NCBI RefSeq assembly: GCF_945859825.1
Contig: NZ_CAMAPC010000025.1
Span: 1 to 62,814 of the forward strand
From: Pseudoalteromonas holothuriae
GTDB lineage: Bacteria > Pseudomonadota > Gammaproteobacteria > Enterobacterales > Alteromonadaceae
DNA: 62,814 nucleotides
Direction of reading: 5' to 3'
In this document: positions 27,742 to 36,551 of the stretch, in pieces
Layout of the letters: each line of letters begins with the position of its first letter
Position numbering within the stretch: the first letter of the stretch is position 1
The notes under the pieces: model-generated
Databases searched by the model: none
What the model saw: the letters and a program-made list of their open reading frames with translations, nothing else
Told to the model about the DNA's origin: nothing
Translations under genes and position numbers: made by a program

Positions 27742-27746
27742 GGTTA

Positions 27747-27808
27747 ATACCAATTTGATTAAAACATTGATAGTGCTAGCAAGTTAAATGATTTATTTAA
27801 TGCAATTG
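27747..27808. repeat. MITE-like repeat, short copy 1
   Basis: Begins ATACCAATTTGATTAAAACATTG and ends with the inverted form TTAATGCAATTG, so the ends form an imperfect inverted repeat. It matches parts of the copies at 29262 and 62181 and looks like an internally deleted version of the former. Confidence 0.7.
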
Positions 27809-27810
27809 CT

Positions 27811-27838
27811 TTAACAGCCCTCTATTGAGGGCTGTTAA
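27811..27838. terminator. Bidirectional terminator between hemN and the TerB-like gene
   Basis: Perfect 12-bp arms TTAACAGCCCTC and GAGGGCTGTTAA around TATT. It serves the converging hemN and TerB-like genes. Confidence 0.8.
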
Positions 27839-27854
27839 AAATCAGTTAGGTTAC

Positions 27855-28310
27855 TTATCTACTTGGCGCACTTTCTTGTGCAGCTATTTTCGCACTAATA
27901 AAGTCAGCATGAGCAACGTAGAGTAAACCCGAAATTTTACGAATAATATGATCCTCATAGCTGTCTAACTCACCATCAGCAAAAGCAACATGCCATAGCA
28001 GCTCGATGATATCTATTCGCTCTATATCTGACGTTTGTTGATTGATTTGTTTTACAAATGCATACATGTCGATAGCCTGTTCGACTTGTTTTTGTGCTTT
28101 ATCGATTAAGGGTGTGACTTGCTCTACAGTTAGTTGGCATCGGTCAATCATGATTTCGCGAATTTTATCAAATTCACTCTCTAAAAGCTTACCATCGGCA
28201 CGCATGACTTCGACTAACAAGGCTGCCAACGCTGTATTAAAATCTAATACTTCGTGCTCAGCTGTTTTTGAGTTTTTGTTTTGTAATAACTTTTTAAGGT
28301 GGTTTAACAA
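27855..28310 (-). CDS. TerB-like (tellurite-resistance B family) protein
   Basis: 151-residue helical cytoplasmic protein. The family hallmark appears twice: an acidic metal-binding pattern MRADGKLLESE at about 36-46 and FADGELDSYED at about 110-120, each in a helix-loop-helix context. Such single-gene TerB-like proteins are common, and tellurite resistance should not be assumed; no other ter genes are present. It diverges from a small lipoprotein gene. Confidence 0.8.
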   Translation of the reverse strand: MLNHLKKLLQNKNSKTAEHEVLDFNTALAALLVEVMRADGKLLESEFDKIREIMIDRCQLTVEQVTPLIDKAQKQVEQAIDMYAFVKQINQQTSDIERIDIIELLWHVAFADGELDSYEDHIIRKISGLLYVAHADFISAKIAAQESAPSR

Positions 28311-28366
28311 GTAAATACCTCCACTATGTTACACTTAAATAAACTTAGAAAAAGAATTGTTCTGCT

Positions 28367-28747
28367 ATGATTTATCTAACAAGCTTTAGTTCAAACATAC
28401 CACGCTGTAGTCAATTAATCATCGTAGCCATGTCATCAATGTTGATAGCTTGCCAACAAACGCCTATCATAATAGGCCAGTCAGAAAAGCTGTATGACTT
28501 TGACCATAAAGTACATTATGAACAAACTAAGTATAATAATGACCATTATTTATTAAAAATAAAATCAGATAACTACGAGCATTTTTTGCAACAAAGTGTG
28601 TTTTTATTACGCCATAGTATCAAGTTATGTCAAGGACAGGCTCCACAGTTAACGCTATTAAAAGGGGTCCAGCGCTTTGAAAAATTACCTACTACACCAC
28701 GACCTTTTCAAAGCGATCTAGGTGTCGACGTGAAATGTGTTGATTAA
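28367..28747 (+). CDS. Putative small lipoprotein of unknown function
   Basis: 126 residues. A hydrophobic segment (about 17-28) ends in LIAC at Cys29, an acceptable lipobox. The mature part is about 98 residues with two further cysteines. The signal peptide is unusually long for a lipoprotein, so the true start may be internal. No family recognised. Confidence 0.6.
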   Translation: MIYLTSFSSNIPRCSQLIIVAMSSMLIACQQTPIIIGQSEKLYDFDHKVHYEQTKYNNDHYLLKIKSDNYEHFLQQSVFLLRHSIKLCQGQAPQLTLLKGVQRFEKLPTTPRPFQSDLGVDVKCVD

Positions 28748-28804
28748 AAATAAAATCGTATCAAATTACACAGGTTAAATACGTATCAACAGCCCAAAAT
28801 TGCA

Positions 28805-29221
28805 TTATTTAGCAAACGCATGCGCTTTCATTACATCAGCAACAATATGAATTGTATCAATCCATGCTTGGCGTAATTCGGTATTCCACTGCTCACCCAA
28901 GCCGACCTCTAAAGTATGCAATAAAGCATTCCCTACTGGTGTAAAATCTTTTGCTTGAACTCCATAACCCACATGACGTTCCGCTAAAGCTTGTAATACA
29001 GGTACCAATTTATCTAAATCATCTAGCCCTGCTACAGCTAACTTAAGTGTGGCCATTAATTTTTGCCCTTGGCTTTTAATACTGTTTTTAAATAATGGTT
29101 TTAAGGACGGATCATATTCAAATAATGTGGTGTAAAAAATATCCCCGGCCTGCTCAGAAATTGGCTCTACTTGTGCAAAACTACGCTGTACTAATAACTT
29201 TTGTCGCTCTGTTATCGCCAT
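28805..29221 (-). CDS. Single-domain globin
   Basis: 138-residue globin of the flavohaemoglobin/Vitreoscilla-haemoglobin or neuroglobin-like type without a reductase domain. The proximal haem ligand is His83 in LAERHVGYGV. Tyr30 in IFYTTLFEYDP is at the probable B10 position, and Gln51/Gln53 are candidates for the distal E7 residue. A role in oxygen or NO handling is the usual expectation. AAGGAC precedes the start, and a short 5' hairpin (29240-29258) lies just upstream. Confidence 0.88.
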   Translation of the reverse strand: MAITERQKLLVQRSFAQVEPISEQAGDIFYTTLFEYDPSLKPLFKNSIKSQGQKLMATLKLAVAGLDDLDKLVPVLQALAERHVGYGVQAKDFTPVGNALLHTLEVGLGEQWNTELRQAWIDTIHIVADVMKAHAFAK

Positions 29222-29239
29222 AACTTGTCCTTATTTAAG

Positions 29240-29258
29240 ACGCCAACGTGATTGGCGT
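29240..29258 (-). other. Hairpin in the globin 5' region
   Basis: ACGCCAA/TTGGCGT around a 5-nt loop, between the MITE-like copy and the globin ribosome site. It could end the transcript from the gene at 29473 or shape the globin 5' UTR; the T tract is poor. Confidence 0.4.
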
Positions 29259-29261
29259 TTT

Positions 29262-29422
29262 ATACCAATTGCATTAAATAAATGATCAGATACTGCGATA
29301 GATAAATTACTTAGTAACAAGGAAAAAATGATTCATACAGTTATTCTACATGAGTCATTTTTAATGCAGTTAACGCGTCATTTAGCTCGCTAGAGTGATC
29401 AATGTTTTAATAAAACGGGTAA
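29262..29422. repeat. MITE-like repeat, full-length copy 2
   Basis: About 160 bp. The left end ATACCAATTGCATTAAATAA and the right end (read inverted) ACCCGTTTTATTAAAACATT form imperfect terminal inverted repeats. The right part, CTCGCTAGAGTGATCAATG, matches copy 3 at 62181-62220 and, inverted, copy 1. It has no coding capacity. It lies between the secreted unknown and the globin. Confidence 0.7.
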
Positions 29423-29472
29423 TTAGTAGCCTATTAAAAGTAGCCACTAAAACAAATTAATGCGAGTCTAAA

Positions 29473-30066
29473 TTAGTCTTTATAACCCCAAGGTGCAGTG
29501 GGTGGTTTAATAGGCTGCGTTAAATCAAAGTCGACCCTAAACTCTCTCCCTTCACGTACCATACGGTAGCTAAACACCTCTTCATAAATAAACATTTGCC
29601 AAGTATTACCCATCGACTGCGGGATCCCTTGACGAACAAAAAGCTCTTTTGAATATTGATCTGCTGGGAACGACTGAACATTCGCATAACCGGCATCTAA
29701 TGTATGACCGCCATACATAGTTGAAATATCATCGGCTCCATCTTTGTGGCGATGATCATGTTTTAAACTTAAGCCACTGCCAGTCTTAGTTATGATCCAA
29801 GTACGTGAAGCATCATCTCCAACATGAAATGGTACTTGTAACTGGCGCTCGTCACAGCGGCGAACATGCATAATCAACTTTTTATCGGCAAATGAACTAG
29901 GTCCTGATGCATTATCAACAGTTACCTCACCTTCATAAGCATTCCCACAGTGCGCTGCTATTTGATTAAAAAATGCATCATGTGTTGGAATAGAAACCAA
30001 TGGTGCAGGGCGAGAAAATGCCATAGTACTGGTAACAGCCAAAACACTAAGCGCAAATAACTTCAT
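29473..30066 (-). CDS. Secreted hypothetical protein
   Basis: About 197 residues from the ATG at 30066 (AGGGA 8 nt upstream). The longer frame to 30138 is rejected because it lacks a ribosome site and would bury the signal peptide. Signal peptide about 1-18 (MAFS-RP). The mature protein has two Cys (AHCGN and RRCDER), which could form a disulfide, and a basic His-rich stretch KHDHRHKDGADD. Found downstream of leuD but separated by a terminator. I do not recognise the family. Confidence 0.75.
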   Translation of the reverse strand: MKLFALSVLAVTSTMAFSRPAPLVSIPTHDAFFNQIAAHCGNAYEGEVTVDNASGPSSFADKKLIMHVRRCDERQLQVPFHVGDDASRTWIITKTGSGLSLKHDHRHKDGADDISTMYGGHTLDAGYANVQSFPADQYSKELFVRQGIPQSMGNTWQMFIYEEVFSYRMVREGREFRVDFDLTQPIKPPTAPWGYKD

Positions 30067-30097
30067 AATGATATCCCTAAAAAGACAATACCTAAAA

Positions 30098-30128
30098 ATA
30101 AAAAACCAAAGGGTAATCCTCCCTTTGG
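30098..30128 (-). terminator. Terminator of the leu operon
   Basis: Arms CCAAAGGG and CCCTTTGG around a 7-nt loop, with a run of T on the minus strand, about 45 bp after the leuD stop. Confidence 0.85.
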
Positions 30129-30172
30129 CTCGATGCAATCAAATGCGTTAAAGCTATTTATTCGACAAACAT

Positions 30173-30772
30173 TTACTGCCAAGGCCTTTGCAATTTTAGC
30201 TGCTGCTCATACGCATTAATATGGTCATTTAACTGCTCAGTTTCACCGATAAAGTCCAAACCACTTAACAACCTTGCTTTAATATCTGAACGTATATCAA
30301 AACTGATGGCATCAAAGTATTGACTACGCAATTGCTGATTGGCCAAATCAACTTCCATTTGAATATCTTGATGTTGTTCGGTGAGTTTAAACAACTGCGC
30401 TAGAGTATCTGCTGGTAAAGCAATACACAGCATTTGATTATTGCCGCAGTTATTAAAAAAGATATCCGCGAAGCTTTGCGCCAAAATCACACTAAAACCA
30501 TATTGCTTTAATGCCCAAGGCGCATGCTCGCGCGATGAACCACAGCCAAAATTATCTCGTGTAAGTAAAATTGATGCCCCTTGGTAGCATTCACGATTAA
30601 GCACAAAATCAGGACTTGGTTTTCCATCATCTAAGTAGCGCCAATCATAAAACAGCGCTTTATCAAATCCATCACGGCTAGTAGAAGTTAAAAACTGCTT
30701 GGGGATTATCTGGTCGGTATCTACGTTATTTTTATCTAACGGTGCCAATAAGCCTTGATGATAACAACTCAT
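30173..30772 (-). CDS. leuD: 3-isopropylmalate dehydratase small subunit
   Basis: 199 residues. With LeuC it isomerises 2-isopropylmalate to 3-isopropylmalate in leucine synthesis. NNVDTDQIIPKQFL near the N terminus and the swivel-domain loop NFGCGSSREHAPWAL are diagnostic. Its ATG overlaps the leuC stop by one base, so the two subunits are coupled. Confidence 0.96.
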   Translation of the reverse strand: MSCYHQGLLAPLDKNNVDTDQIIPKQFLTSTSRDGFDKALFYDWRYLDDGKPSPDFVLNRECYQGASILLTRDNFGCGSSREHAPWALKQYGFSVILAQSFADIFFNNCGNNQMLCIALPADTLAQLFKLTEQHQDIQMEVDLANQQLRSQYFDAISFDIRSDIKARLLSGLDFIGETEQLNDHINAYEQQLKLQRPWQ

Positions 30773-32172
30773 TACACTTCTCCTCGAATATCAGTAAAGT
30801 GACCCGTAATTGCAGCCGCTGCCGCCATAGCAGGGCTCACCAAATGAGTGCGACCACCACGACCTTGACGCCCTTCAAAGTTACGATTTGAAGTAGATGC
30901 ACATCGCTTACCTGCCTCTAGACGGTCATCATTCATGGCCAAGCACATTGAACAACCAGGTTCACGCCATTCAAACCCCGCCGTTTTAAATATCTCAGCT
31001 AAGCCCTCTTGCTCTGCTTGGCGCTTTACCAGTCCTGAACCAGGCACAATTAAAGCTTCTACCCCTTTGGCCACCTGCTTACCTTTAACGATATCTGCAG
31101 CAGCACGTAAGTCTTCAATTCGGCTATTAGTGCAAGAACCTATGAATACAGTATCAACTTTAGCGTCAGAAAGTTTTTGCCCTGCCTCTAACCCCATGTA
31201 CTGCAGTGCACTGCGAATTGCATCTGCTTTAATTAGGTTTGGCTCTTGTTCAGGGTTTGGTACACGCTCATCAATGCCAATTACTTGCTCAGGACTTGTG
31301 CCCCAAGTCACTTGTGGTTGAATGTCTTTGGCATTGAGCTCAACCACATAATCGAACTCAGCCCCTTCATCTGTACGTAATGTCTGCCAATAAGCAACCG
31401 CGGCATCAAAATCGCTCCCTTTTGGTGCAAATGGGCGACCTTTTAGATAAGTATAAGTCGTTTCATCCGGCGCAATTAAACCCGCTTTGGCACCCATTTC
31501 AATGCTCATGTTACATAAAGTCATACGTGCTTCCATTGAAAGTGCTTCTATGGCAGCACCACAAAATTCAGCCACATAACCAGTGCCACCTGCCGTTCCC
31601 AACTTGCCAATTACTGCCATGATCAAATCTTTGGCAGTAACTGTGGGGCGTAATACACCATTGATCTGAATTTTTAACGATTTGGCTTTTTTCTGCTGTA
31701 AGGTTTGCGTTGCTAAAACATGCTCTACTTCTGAGGTGCCAATACCATGCGCCAAAGCACCAAATGCACCATGAGTTGAAGTATGGCTGTCACCACAGAC
31801 AATTGTCGTGCCTGGTAAAGTAATCCCCTGCTCAGGCCCCATTACATGCACAATACCCTGATTAATAGAGTTCAAGTCATACAGTACAATACCAAACTCT
31901 TCACAGTTGTTAGCTAATGCCATCAATTGGTTTTTTGATACTTCACTGGCAGCATCTAAAGAACGACTTTTCGTCGAGACATTATGATCCATGGTAGCAA
32001 AGGTTTTTTCTCGGCAGCGCACGGTGCGATTTTTTTCTCTTAACCCTGAAAATGCCTGCGGTGAGGTCACTTCGTGTACTAGATGTCTGTCGATATAAAG
32101 TAAATCAGTTTGTTCATTAATCTTGGTAACCACATGAGATTGCCAAATTTTGTCATATAAGGTTTGTGCCAC
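30772..32172 (-). CDS. leuC: 3-isopropylmalate dehydratase large subunit
   Basis: 466-residue aconitase-family iron-sulfur subunit. GDSHTSTHGAFGALAHGIGT is present, and the cluster ligands are in FIGSCTNSR and GCSMCLAMN. It acts with LeuD. It is 54 bp downstream of leuB. Confidence 0.96.
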   Translation of the reverse strand: MAQTLYDKIWQSHVVTKINEQTDLLYIDRHLVHEVTSPQAFSGLREKNRTVRCREKTFATMDHNVSTKSRSLDAASEVSKNQLMALANNCEEFGIVLYDLNSINQGIVHVMGPEQGITLPGTTIVCGDSHTSTHGAFGALAHGIGTSEVEHVLATQTLQQKKAKSLKIQINGVLRPTVTAKDLIMAVIGKLGTAGGTGYVAEFCGAAIEALSMEARMTLCNMSIEMGAKAGLIAPDETTYTYLKGRPFAPKGSDFDAAVAYWQTLRTDEGAEFDYVVELNAKDIQPQVTWGTSPEQVIGIDERVPNPEQEPNLIKADAIRSALQYMGLEAGQKLSDAKVDTVFIGSCTNSRIEDLRAAADIVKGKQVAKGVEALIVPGSGLVKRQAEQEGLAEIFKTAGFEWREPGCSMCLAMNDDRLEAGKRCASTSNRNFEGRQGRGGRTHLVSPAMAAAAAITGHFTDIRGEV

Positions 32173-32226
32173 TTGCTACGTCCTCAATTTTGTTGACAGC
32201 CTGACGAAGACTGCCAAATAAATAGG

Positions 32227-33303
32227 TTAAACTCTTGCCACTATCGCTTGGGCAACATCTTGTGTGGTATAGCCTGCCTGTGGAAAAATATCAGGGGTAC
32301 CAACGCCTGCGGCCACCGCTTCTGCCACCGCTTTTTCTATACTGCGCGCAGCTTCATCTTGACCGAGTGAATAACGTAGCATCAGCGCCGCACTTAAAAT
32401 TTGCGCTATAGGGTTGGCAATACCTTTGCCTGCAATATCCGGCGCCGAGCCACCAGCTGGCTCATATAAACCAAAACCTGATTGGTTTAAACTGGCTGAT
32501 GGTAGCAATCCCATGGAGCCTGTGATCATCGCACATTCATCAGATAATATATCGCCAAACAAGTTATCACATAGCAGCACATCAAATTGCTTTGGTTGCT
32601 TAACCAATTGCATTGCCGCGTTATCAACATAAATATAATCCAGTGTCACTTCTGGGTAGTCTTTGCTTATTTCTGTTACCACTTCTCGCCACAACACACT
32701 CGATGCGAGTACATTTGCTTTATCTACTGATGTAACATGATTACGGCGTAATTTAGCCGCTTCAAAAGCAAATCGCGCAATGCGCTCAATCTCATGCCGT
32801 GAATAACGCTGAGTATCAAACGCCGACTCTTCTGACCCATTGCCTTCACGGCCCTTTTCACCAAAATAAATACCACCGGTGAGCTCGCGAACACATAAGA
32901 TATCAAAGCCTTGCTCACTAATATCTGCGCGAAGTGGTGAGGCTGCGCTTAATGCAGGTAACAGTTGCGCCGGGCGCAAATTACAAAATAACCCAAAATG
33001 CTTACGCAGTGGCAATAATGAGGCACGCTCAGGCTGTTCATTGGGTGGTAAATTCTCCCATTTCGGGCCGCCTACAGAGCCAAATAAAATAGCATCCGCT
33101 GCCTCACATGCAACAAGAGTTGCAGCAGGGAGCGCTTGACCAAATTCATCAATGGCTGCACCACCAATCGCATGACTTGTAAGCGATAAGGTAAAATTAA
33201 ACTTCTCGCTAACGGCACCTAAAACACTTAATGCTGCTGCCATTACTTCAGGCCCAATGCCATCTCCTGGGAGTACGGCAACTTGGTAACTTGCTTGGCT
33301 CAT
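32227..33303 (-). CDS. leuB: 3-isopropylmalate dehydrogenase
   Basis: 358 residues. NAD-dependent oxidative decarboxylation of 3-isopropylmalate. Substrate Arg residues, DNAAMQLV, and the conserved GDILSDECAMITGSMGLLPSA block are present, along with EPAGGSAPDIAGKG. Overlaps leuA by 4 bp. Confidence 0.96.
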   Translation of the reverse strand: MSQASYQVAVLPGDGIGPEVMAAALSVLGAVSEKFNFTLSLTSHAIGGAAIDEFGQALPAATLVACEAADAILFGSVGGPKWENLPPNEQPERASLLPLRKHFGLFCNLRPAQLLPALSAASPLRADISEQGFDILCVRELTGGIYFGEKGREGNGSEESAFDTQRYSRHEIERIARFAFEAAKLRRNHVTSVDKANVLASSVLWREVVTEISKDYPEVTLDYIYVDNAAMQLVKQPKQFDVLLCDNLFGDILSDECAMITGSMGLLPSASLNQSGFGLYEPAGGSAPDIAGKGIANPIAQILSAALMLRYSLGQDEAARSIEKAVAEAVAAGVGTPDIFPQAGYTTQDVAQAIVARV

Positions 33304-34847
33304 CCTGCTTTCCTTTGTTGTTTTAAACTAGAGACTTTTTGCGCTCTATCAATAAGATTGTAAACACGGATCATCGCCCGCACAGAGGCTTCAACAACGT
33401 CGGCCGCCAGACCTGCGCCGTGGTATTGTCGGCCATTATATTTCGCTATAATATCTACCTGACCCAATGAGCTTGCACCTTGACCGGTTGCGTCTAAGTT
33501 ATACTCAAGCACTTCGACCGCCATGCCAGTAATGCGCTCGATAGCTAAAAACGACGCTTCTACAGGGCCATTGCCTGTCGCCGCTTCTTGTTTTGAGTGC
33601 TCCCCCGCTGTCATACCAATAGTGGAACTGGCGACCGATTGCGAGTTAGAGGTAGAATTTACAAACTCCAATTTATAGTGCTCATCTTTATCACTGATTT
33701 GATTAAAATAAATCATGGCCTCAAGGTCATAGTCATAAACTGTGCCTTTTTGATCTGCTAAGGCTAAGAAGCTCTCATATAGCGAGTCCATATCATAGTC
33801 TGACTTTTGATAACCTAATTCAGTTAAACGGTGCTCTATCACATGACGACCTGAGCGTGACGTCATATTCAATTGGTTATTTGGCACCCCAACACTTTCT
33901 GGAGACATAATTTCGTAGGTGTTTTGCGCTTTTAATACTCCATCTTGGTGAATACCAGAGCTATGGGCAAACGCATTCTCACCAACAATCGCTTTGTTTG
34001 GCTGTACCGCCATATTGCATATTTTTGCCACCTGACGAGAAGCACGATAAATCTCTTCGCTGTGAATATCAGTGCGCACATTTAAATGGTCTTGGCGCAT
34101 TTTCATGATCATCGCGACTTCTTCTAACGAGCAATTTCCTGCACGTTCACCAATCCCATTCACCGTACACTCAATTTGTCTTGCCCCTGCCTGTACCGCC
34201 GCAATTGAATTGGCGACCGCTAAACCCAAATCGTTATGGCAATGTACACTCAAGCGGGCTTTATCAATGTTAGGCACGTTATTCATCAAATGATGGATCA
34301 TCGCTGCATATTCATCTGGTGTTACATAACCAACAGTGTCGGGCAAATTAATGGTTGATGCCCCGGCGTTAATAGCTGACTCAACAATGCGACACAAGTC
34401 ACTGTGTGGCGTGCGCCCTGCATCTTCACAAGAAAATTCAACATCATCAGTATAATTACGCGCTAGTTTAATCGACTTAACAGCCATTGCAGTGGCATCA
34501 TCTAAGCTCATACGCAATTTATGTTCTAAATGCAGCGGGCTAGTTGCGATAAAGGTATGAATACGACTTCGCTGTGCACCTTTAAGTGCCTCGCCACATG
34601 CTTCAATATCTTTACTAACTGAGCGTGCTAAACCACAAATAACCGGGTTGCGTACCTCGTTAGCAATTCGCTGCACAGCTCTAAAATCTGCAGGACTGGA
34701 TACTGGAAAACCAACCTCCATCACATCAACATTCAAACGGCTAATGGCATGTGCTAACTGTACTTTATCGTCTTCCGTTAGGCTGGCTTTTAACGCTTGC
34801 TCACCATCACGTAATGTTGTATCAAAAATCCATACTTTATCCTGCAT
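33300..34847 (-). CDS. leuA: 2-isopropylmalate synthase
   Basis: 515 residues. Condenses 2-oxoisovalerate with acetyl-CoA. It has the N-terminal FDTTLRDGEQ, the metal-binding HCHNDLGLAVANS, and the C-terminal regulatory domain (about 390-515) that binds leucine for feedback control. GAGGA 7 nt upstream of the ATG supports the start. The attenuator hairpin lies just upstream. Confidence 0.97.
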   Translation of the reverse strand: MQDKVWIFDTTLRDGEQALKASLTEDDKVQLAHAISRLNVDVMEVGFPVSSPADFRAVQRIANEVRNPVICGLARSVSKDIEACGEALKGAQRSRIHTFIATSPLHLEHKLRMSLDDATAMAVKSIKLARNYTDDVEFSCEDAGRTPHSDLCRIVESAINAGASTINLPDTVGYVTPDEYAAMIHHLMNNVPNIDKARLSVHCHNDLGLAVANSIAAVQAGARQIECTVNGIGERAGNCSLEEVAMIMKMRQDHLNVRTDIHSEEIYRASRQVAKICNMAVQPNKAIVGENAFAHSSGIHQDGVLKAQNTYEIMSPESVGVPNNQLNMTSRSGRHVIEHRLTELGYQKSDYDMDSLYESFLALADQKGTVYDYDLEAMIYFNQISDKDEHYKLEFVNSTSNSQSVASSTIGMTAGEHSKQEAATGNGPVEASFLAIERITGMAVEVLEYNLDATGQGASSLGQVDIIAKYNGRQYHGAGLAADVVEASVRAMIRVYNLIDRAQKVSSLKQQRKAG

Positions 34848-34878
34848 AACTTATTCCTCATCCCCAAAAAATAAAAAA

Positions 34879-34895
34879 CCCCGCAATGTGCGGGG
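34879..34895 (-). terminator. Attenuator terminator of the leu operon
   Basis: Arms CCCCGCA and TGCGGGG around a 3-nt loop, followed on the minus strand by TTTTTTATTTTT. It lies between the leader-peptide stop and leuA, as in classical transcription attenuation. Confidence 0.88.
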
Positions 34896-34923
34896 TTGAA
34901 AGTAGTTGCTCTGTTTACGCGCA

Positions 34924-34992
34924 CTACACCCCACTGACACAATTAATCAGTAAGAGGTTAAGCAGTAGTGACAAACGCGTAATATTTTTCAT
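34924..34992 (-). CDS. leuL: leu operon leader peptide
   Basis: A 22-residue peptide (MKNITRLSLLLNLLL..., ending SGV). It contains seven Leu codons among residues 7-15, using TTG, CTA, CTG, CTT, CTC, TTA and CTG, so several Leu tRNAs are sampled. The stop lies about 30 nt before the attenuator hairpin. Ribosome stalling here when charged Leu-tRNA is scarce would prevent formation of the terminator (known mechanism of leu attenuation). It was too short to stand out in ordinary ORF calling. Confidence 0.88.
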   Translation of the reverse strand: MKNITRLSLLLNLLLINCVSGV

Positions 34993-35026
34993 GGAGCAAT
35001 TTCGTCCTGTTGATGGATTAGTTATG

Positions 35027-35055
35027 TTTTAACATGGGAAACAAAACAAAATCAA
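35027..35055 (-). promoter_or_regulatory. Candidate leu operon promoter
   Basis: Minus strand TTGATT -35 (35050-35055), 17-bp spacer, TTAAAA -10 (35027-35032). Positioned about 35 bp before the leader ATG. The -10 is weak, so this is tentative. Confidence 0.4.
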
Positions 35056-35261
35056 GCATAACATCTCTAAAAAACGATTTAAAAAAACAAAAAACCAAAA
35101 AACCAATCCACAAAAAACAAAAATAAAGGCATAAAAATGCAAAAATACAGCACCACAAGAATGACCATACAGATATACATAAAATATACGATTAGAATTA
35201 CTTTTTTAAACTCGCCTACCCATTTGGTTAATGGTTAACCACCACTTTATTTTCAATTCAA
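35056..35261. other. A-rich intergenic stretch
   Basis: Very A-rich on the plus strand, upstream of the leu promoter. No gene, RNA or convincing operator recognised. Confidence 0.5.
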
Positions 35262-35433
35262 GTCGTCTGTACTAAATAACTAGGACATGTTGATCTTTGC
35301 TGTGTGTTTTGGCAAGGCAGAACCTGCGACGCATAGTTATTCTATGTAAGTAATTTGATAACGTAGAAAAAATACCCGAATGTAACTTACTCAAATAAAG
35401 TGTCGTCTCTTATAAAGATAAGGACATGCTATT
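35262..35433. repeat. Pair of direct repeats flanking a 110-bp imperfect palindrome
   Basis: GTCGTCT...TAAA..A...AGGACATG occurs at about 35262-35290 and again at about 35402-35429. Between them is a stretch with TTTGCTGTGTGTTTTGG and CATAGTTATTCTATG of the kind seen in intergenic repeats of Alteromonadales. It looks like a remnant of a mobile element at the downstream edge of the exported-protein cluster. The second repeat touches the stop of the last gene. Confidence 0.55.
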
Positions 35434-36487
35434 AATGGCATTGCCCTAGCCAAGGTTGTACAAAACAGGTTGCTCTTAGGTCTTCTAACTGGGACAGTTT
35501 CACATGGGCCACGTCAAGTTCAGCTTCTGCATTTGCTTGCTCCTGTTCAGTTGCAACTTGTAAGAATGCATCTGCTCGTTGATAACGCCGTAAGGCCTGC
35601 CCGAAACGTTGATCTATATCTCGCCATACCTGCTCATACTGCTCAACATTCATTATATTTTCATCTACATTTACATCAAAATGCCCTGATTCTTCATACG
35701 ATTTGGTAACTATACTGCGCGGCAACTTCGGTAACGTACTCAGCTCATTGCTTAACTCTCCTCCAAACGTATAGTCAGCCAGCGCTTGTAAAGTGTTTAA
35801 GCAAGGGGATATATTACTGCCCCGACAGTGTTGTGGATTGCTATCAAGTAGCTGCTGCAGTTTGGGTGGTAACGTGCCATTGGAATTTGCATCAATGGTT
35901 AACACTGCATTTTGGGCAAGCTTTTCAATTTCTTTGATTTTGGTTTTAGTTTTGGTGAAAAACAACAAGCGAATTTTAATTTTTGTGATAAATTTTTTGT
36001 AATCTGCCTCTGATCGAAAGTGCAAACGCGTGTTGATAAACAAGTCTCGGCCAAAGTTCACTTGGTAAATAAAATTATCGCCACATTGCGTCCCCTCATT
36101 AACTATTTGACGGTTTTCTAACGTACTGTGGCCTTGCGACAATTTTAGGTGCAGTTGTGAGGTTAAACTTAAGTTATCTGTCGCGTTTTTATGTGTAATA
36201 GACGTTGAAACACTGCCAGCAACAATAAACAAGTTGATGCCACCGTGTATTTCCCCGAATGTTCGACGCCTTATTTGCGTTTCGTTTAAATGTTGCAAAT
36301 AGTCTAATTGCCCGGCACTTTCTGTATGATATTTAACATCACCAGCTAAACATTGTGTCTGAGCTTGATAAAGCTGAGTGTTAAATGCTTTTCCTAAATC
36401 TTGTTCACTGAACTGTTCACTATAATAACGCTTTGCACACACATTAAACGCTAATAAAAGCATTAACCCTGCTGCTACTAATCTCAT
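35432..36487 (-). CDS. Exported protein, divergent third member of the MACPF/CDC-like set
   Basis: 351 residues from the ATG at 36487, which has AAGGAG 6 nt upstream. Signal peptide about 1-18. The block CGDNFIYQVNFGRDLFINTR (around residues 135-154) aligns with GDEFVSAIEYGANI and GDGFVHGFAYGSNV of the two genes upstream. A downstream segment NPQHCRGSNISPCLNTL parallels their Cys-containing NPKPCF/NPEPCF region. It is shorter and more basic in the middle (KTKTKIKEIEK). Last gene of the run. Homology to the two upstream proteins is moderately sure; the pore-former fold is inferred through them. Confidence 0.6.
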   Translation of the reverse strand: MRLVAAGLMLLLAFNVCAKRYYSEQFSEQDLGKAFNTQLYQAQTQCLAGDVKYHTESAGQLDYLQHLNETQIRRRTFGEIHGGINLFIVAGSVSTSITHKNATDNLSLTSQLHLKLSQGHSTLENRQIVNEGTQCGDNFIYQVNFGRDLFINTRLHFRSEADYKKFITKIKIRLLFFTKTKTKIKEIEKLAQNAVLTIDANSNGTLPPKLQQLLDSNPQHCRGSNISPCLNTLQALADYTFGGELSNELSTLPKLPRSIVTKSYEESGHFDVNVDENIMNVEQYEQVWRDIDQRFGQALRRYQRADAFLQVATEQEQANAEAELDVAHVKLSQLEDLRATCFVQPWLGQCH

Positions 36488-36551
36488 GATTGCTCCTTTA
36501 GCTAAATAACTAAGCCACATTATGACTTGTGACTTAGTTATGCTCAGTCAG

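Noticed and set aside
27855..28310. Tellurite-resistance function
   Set aside because: Only a TerB-like protein is present; no other ter genes.
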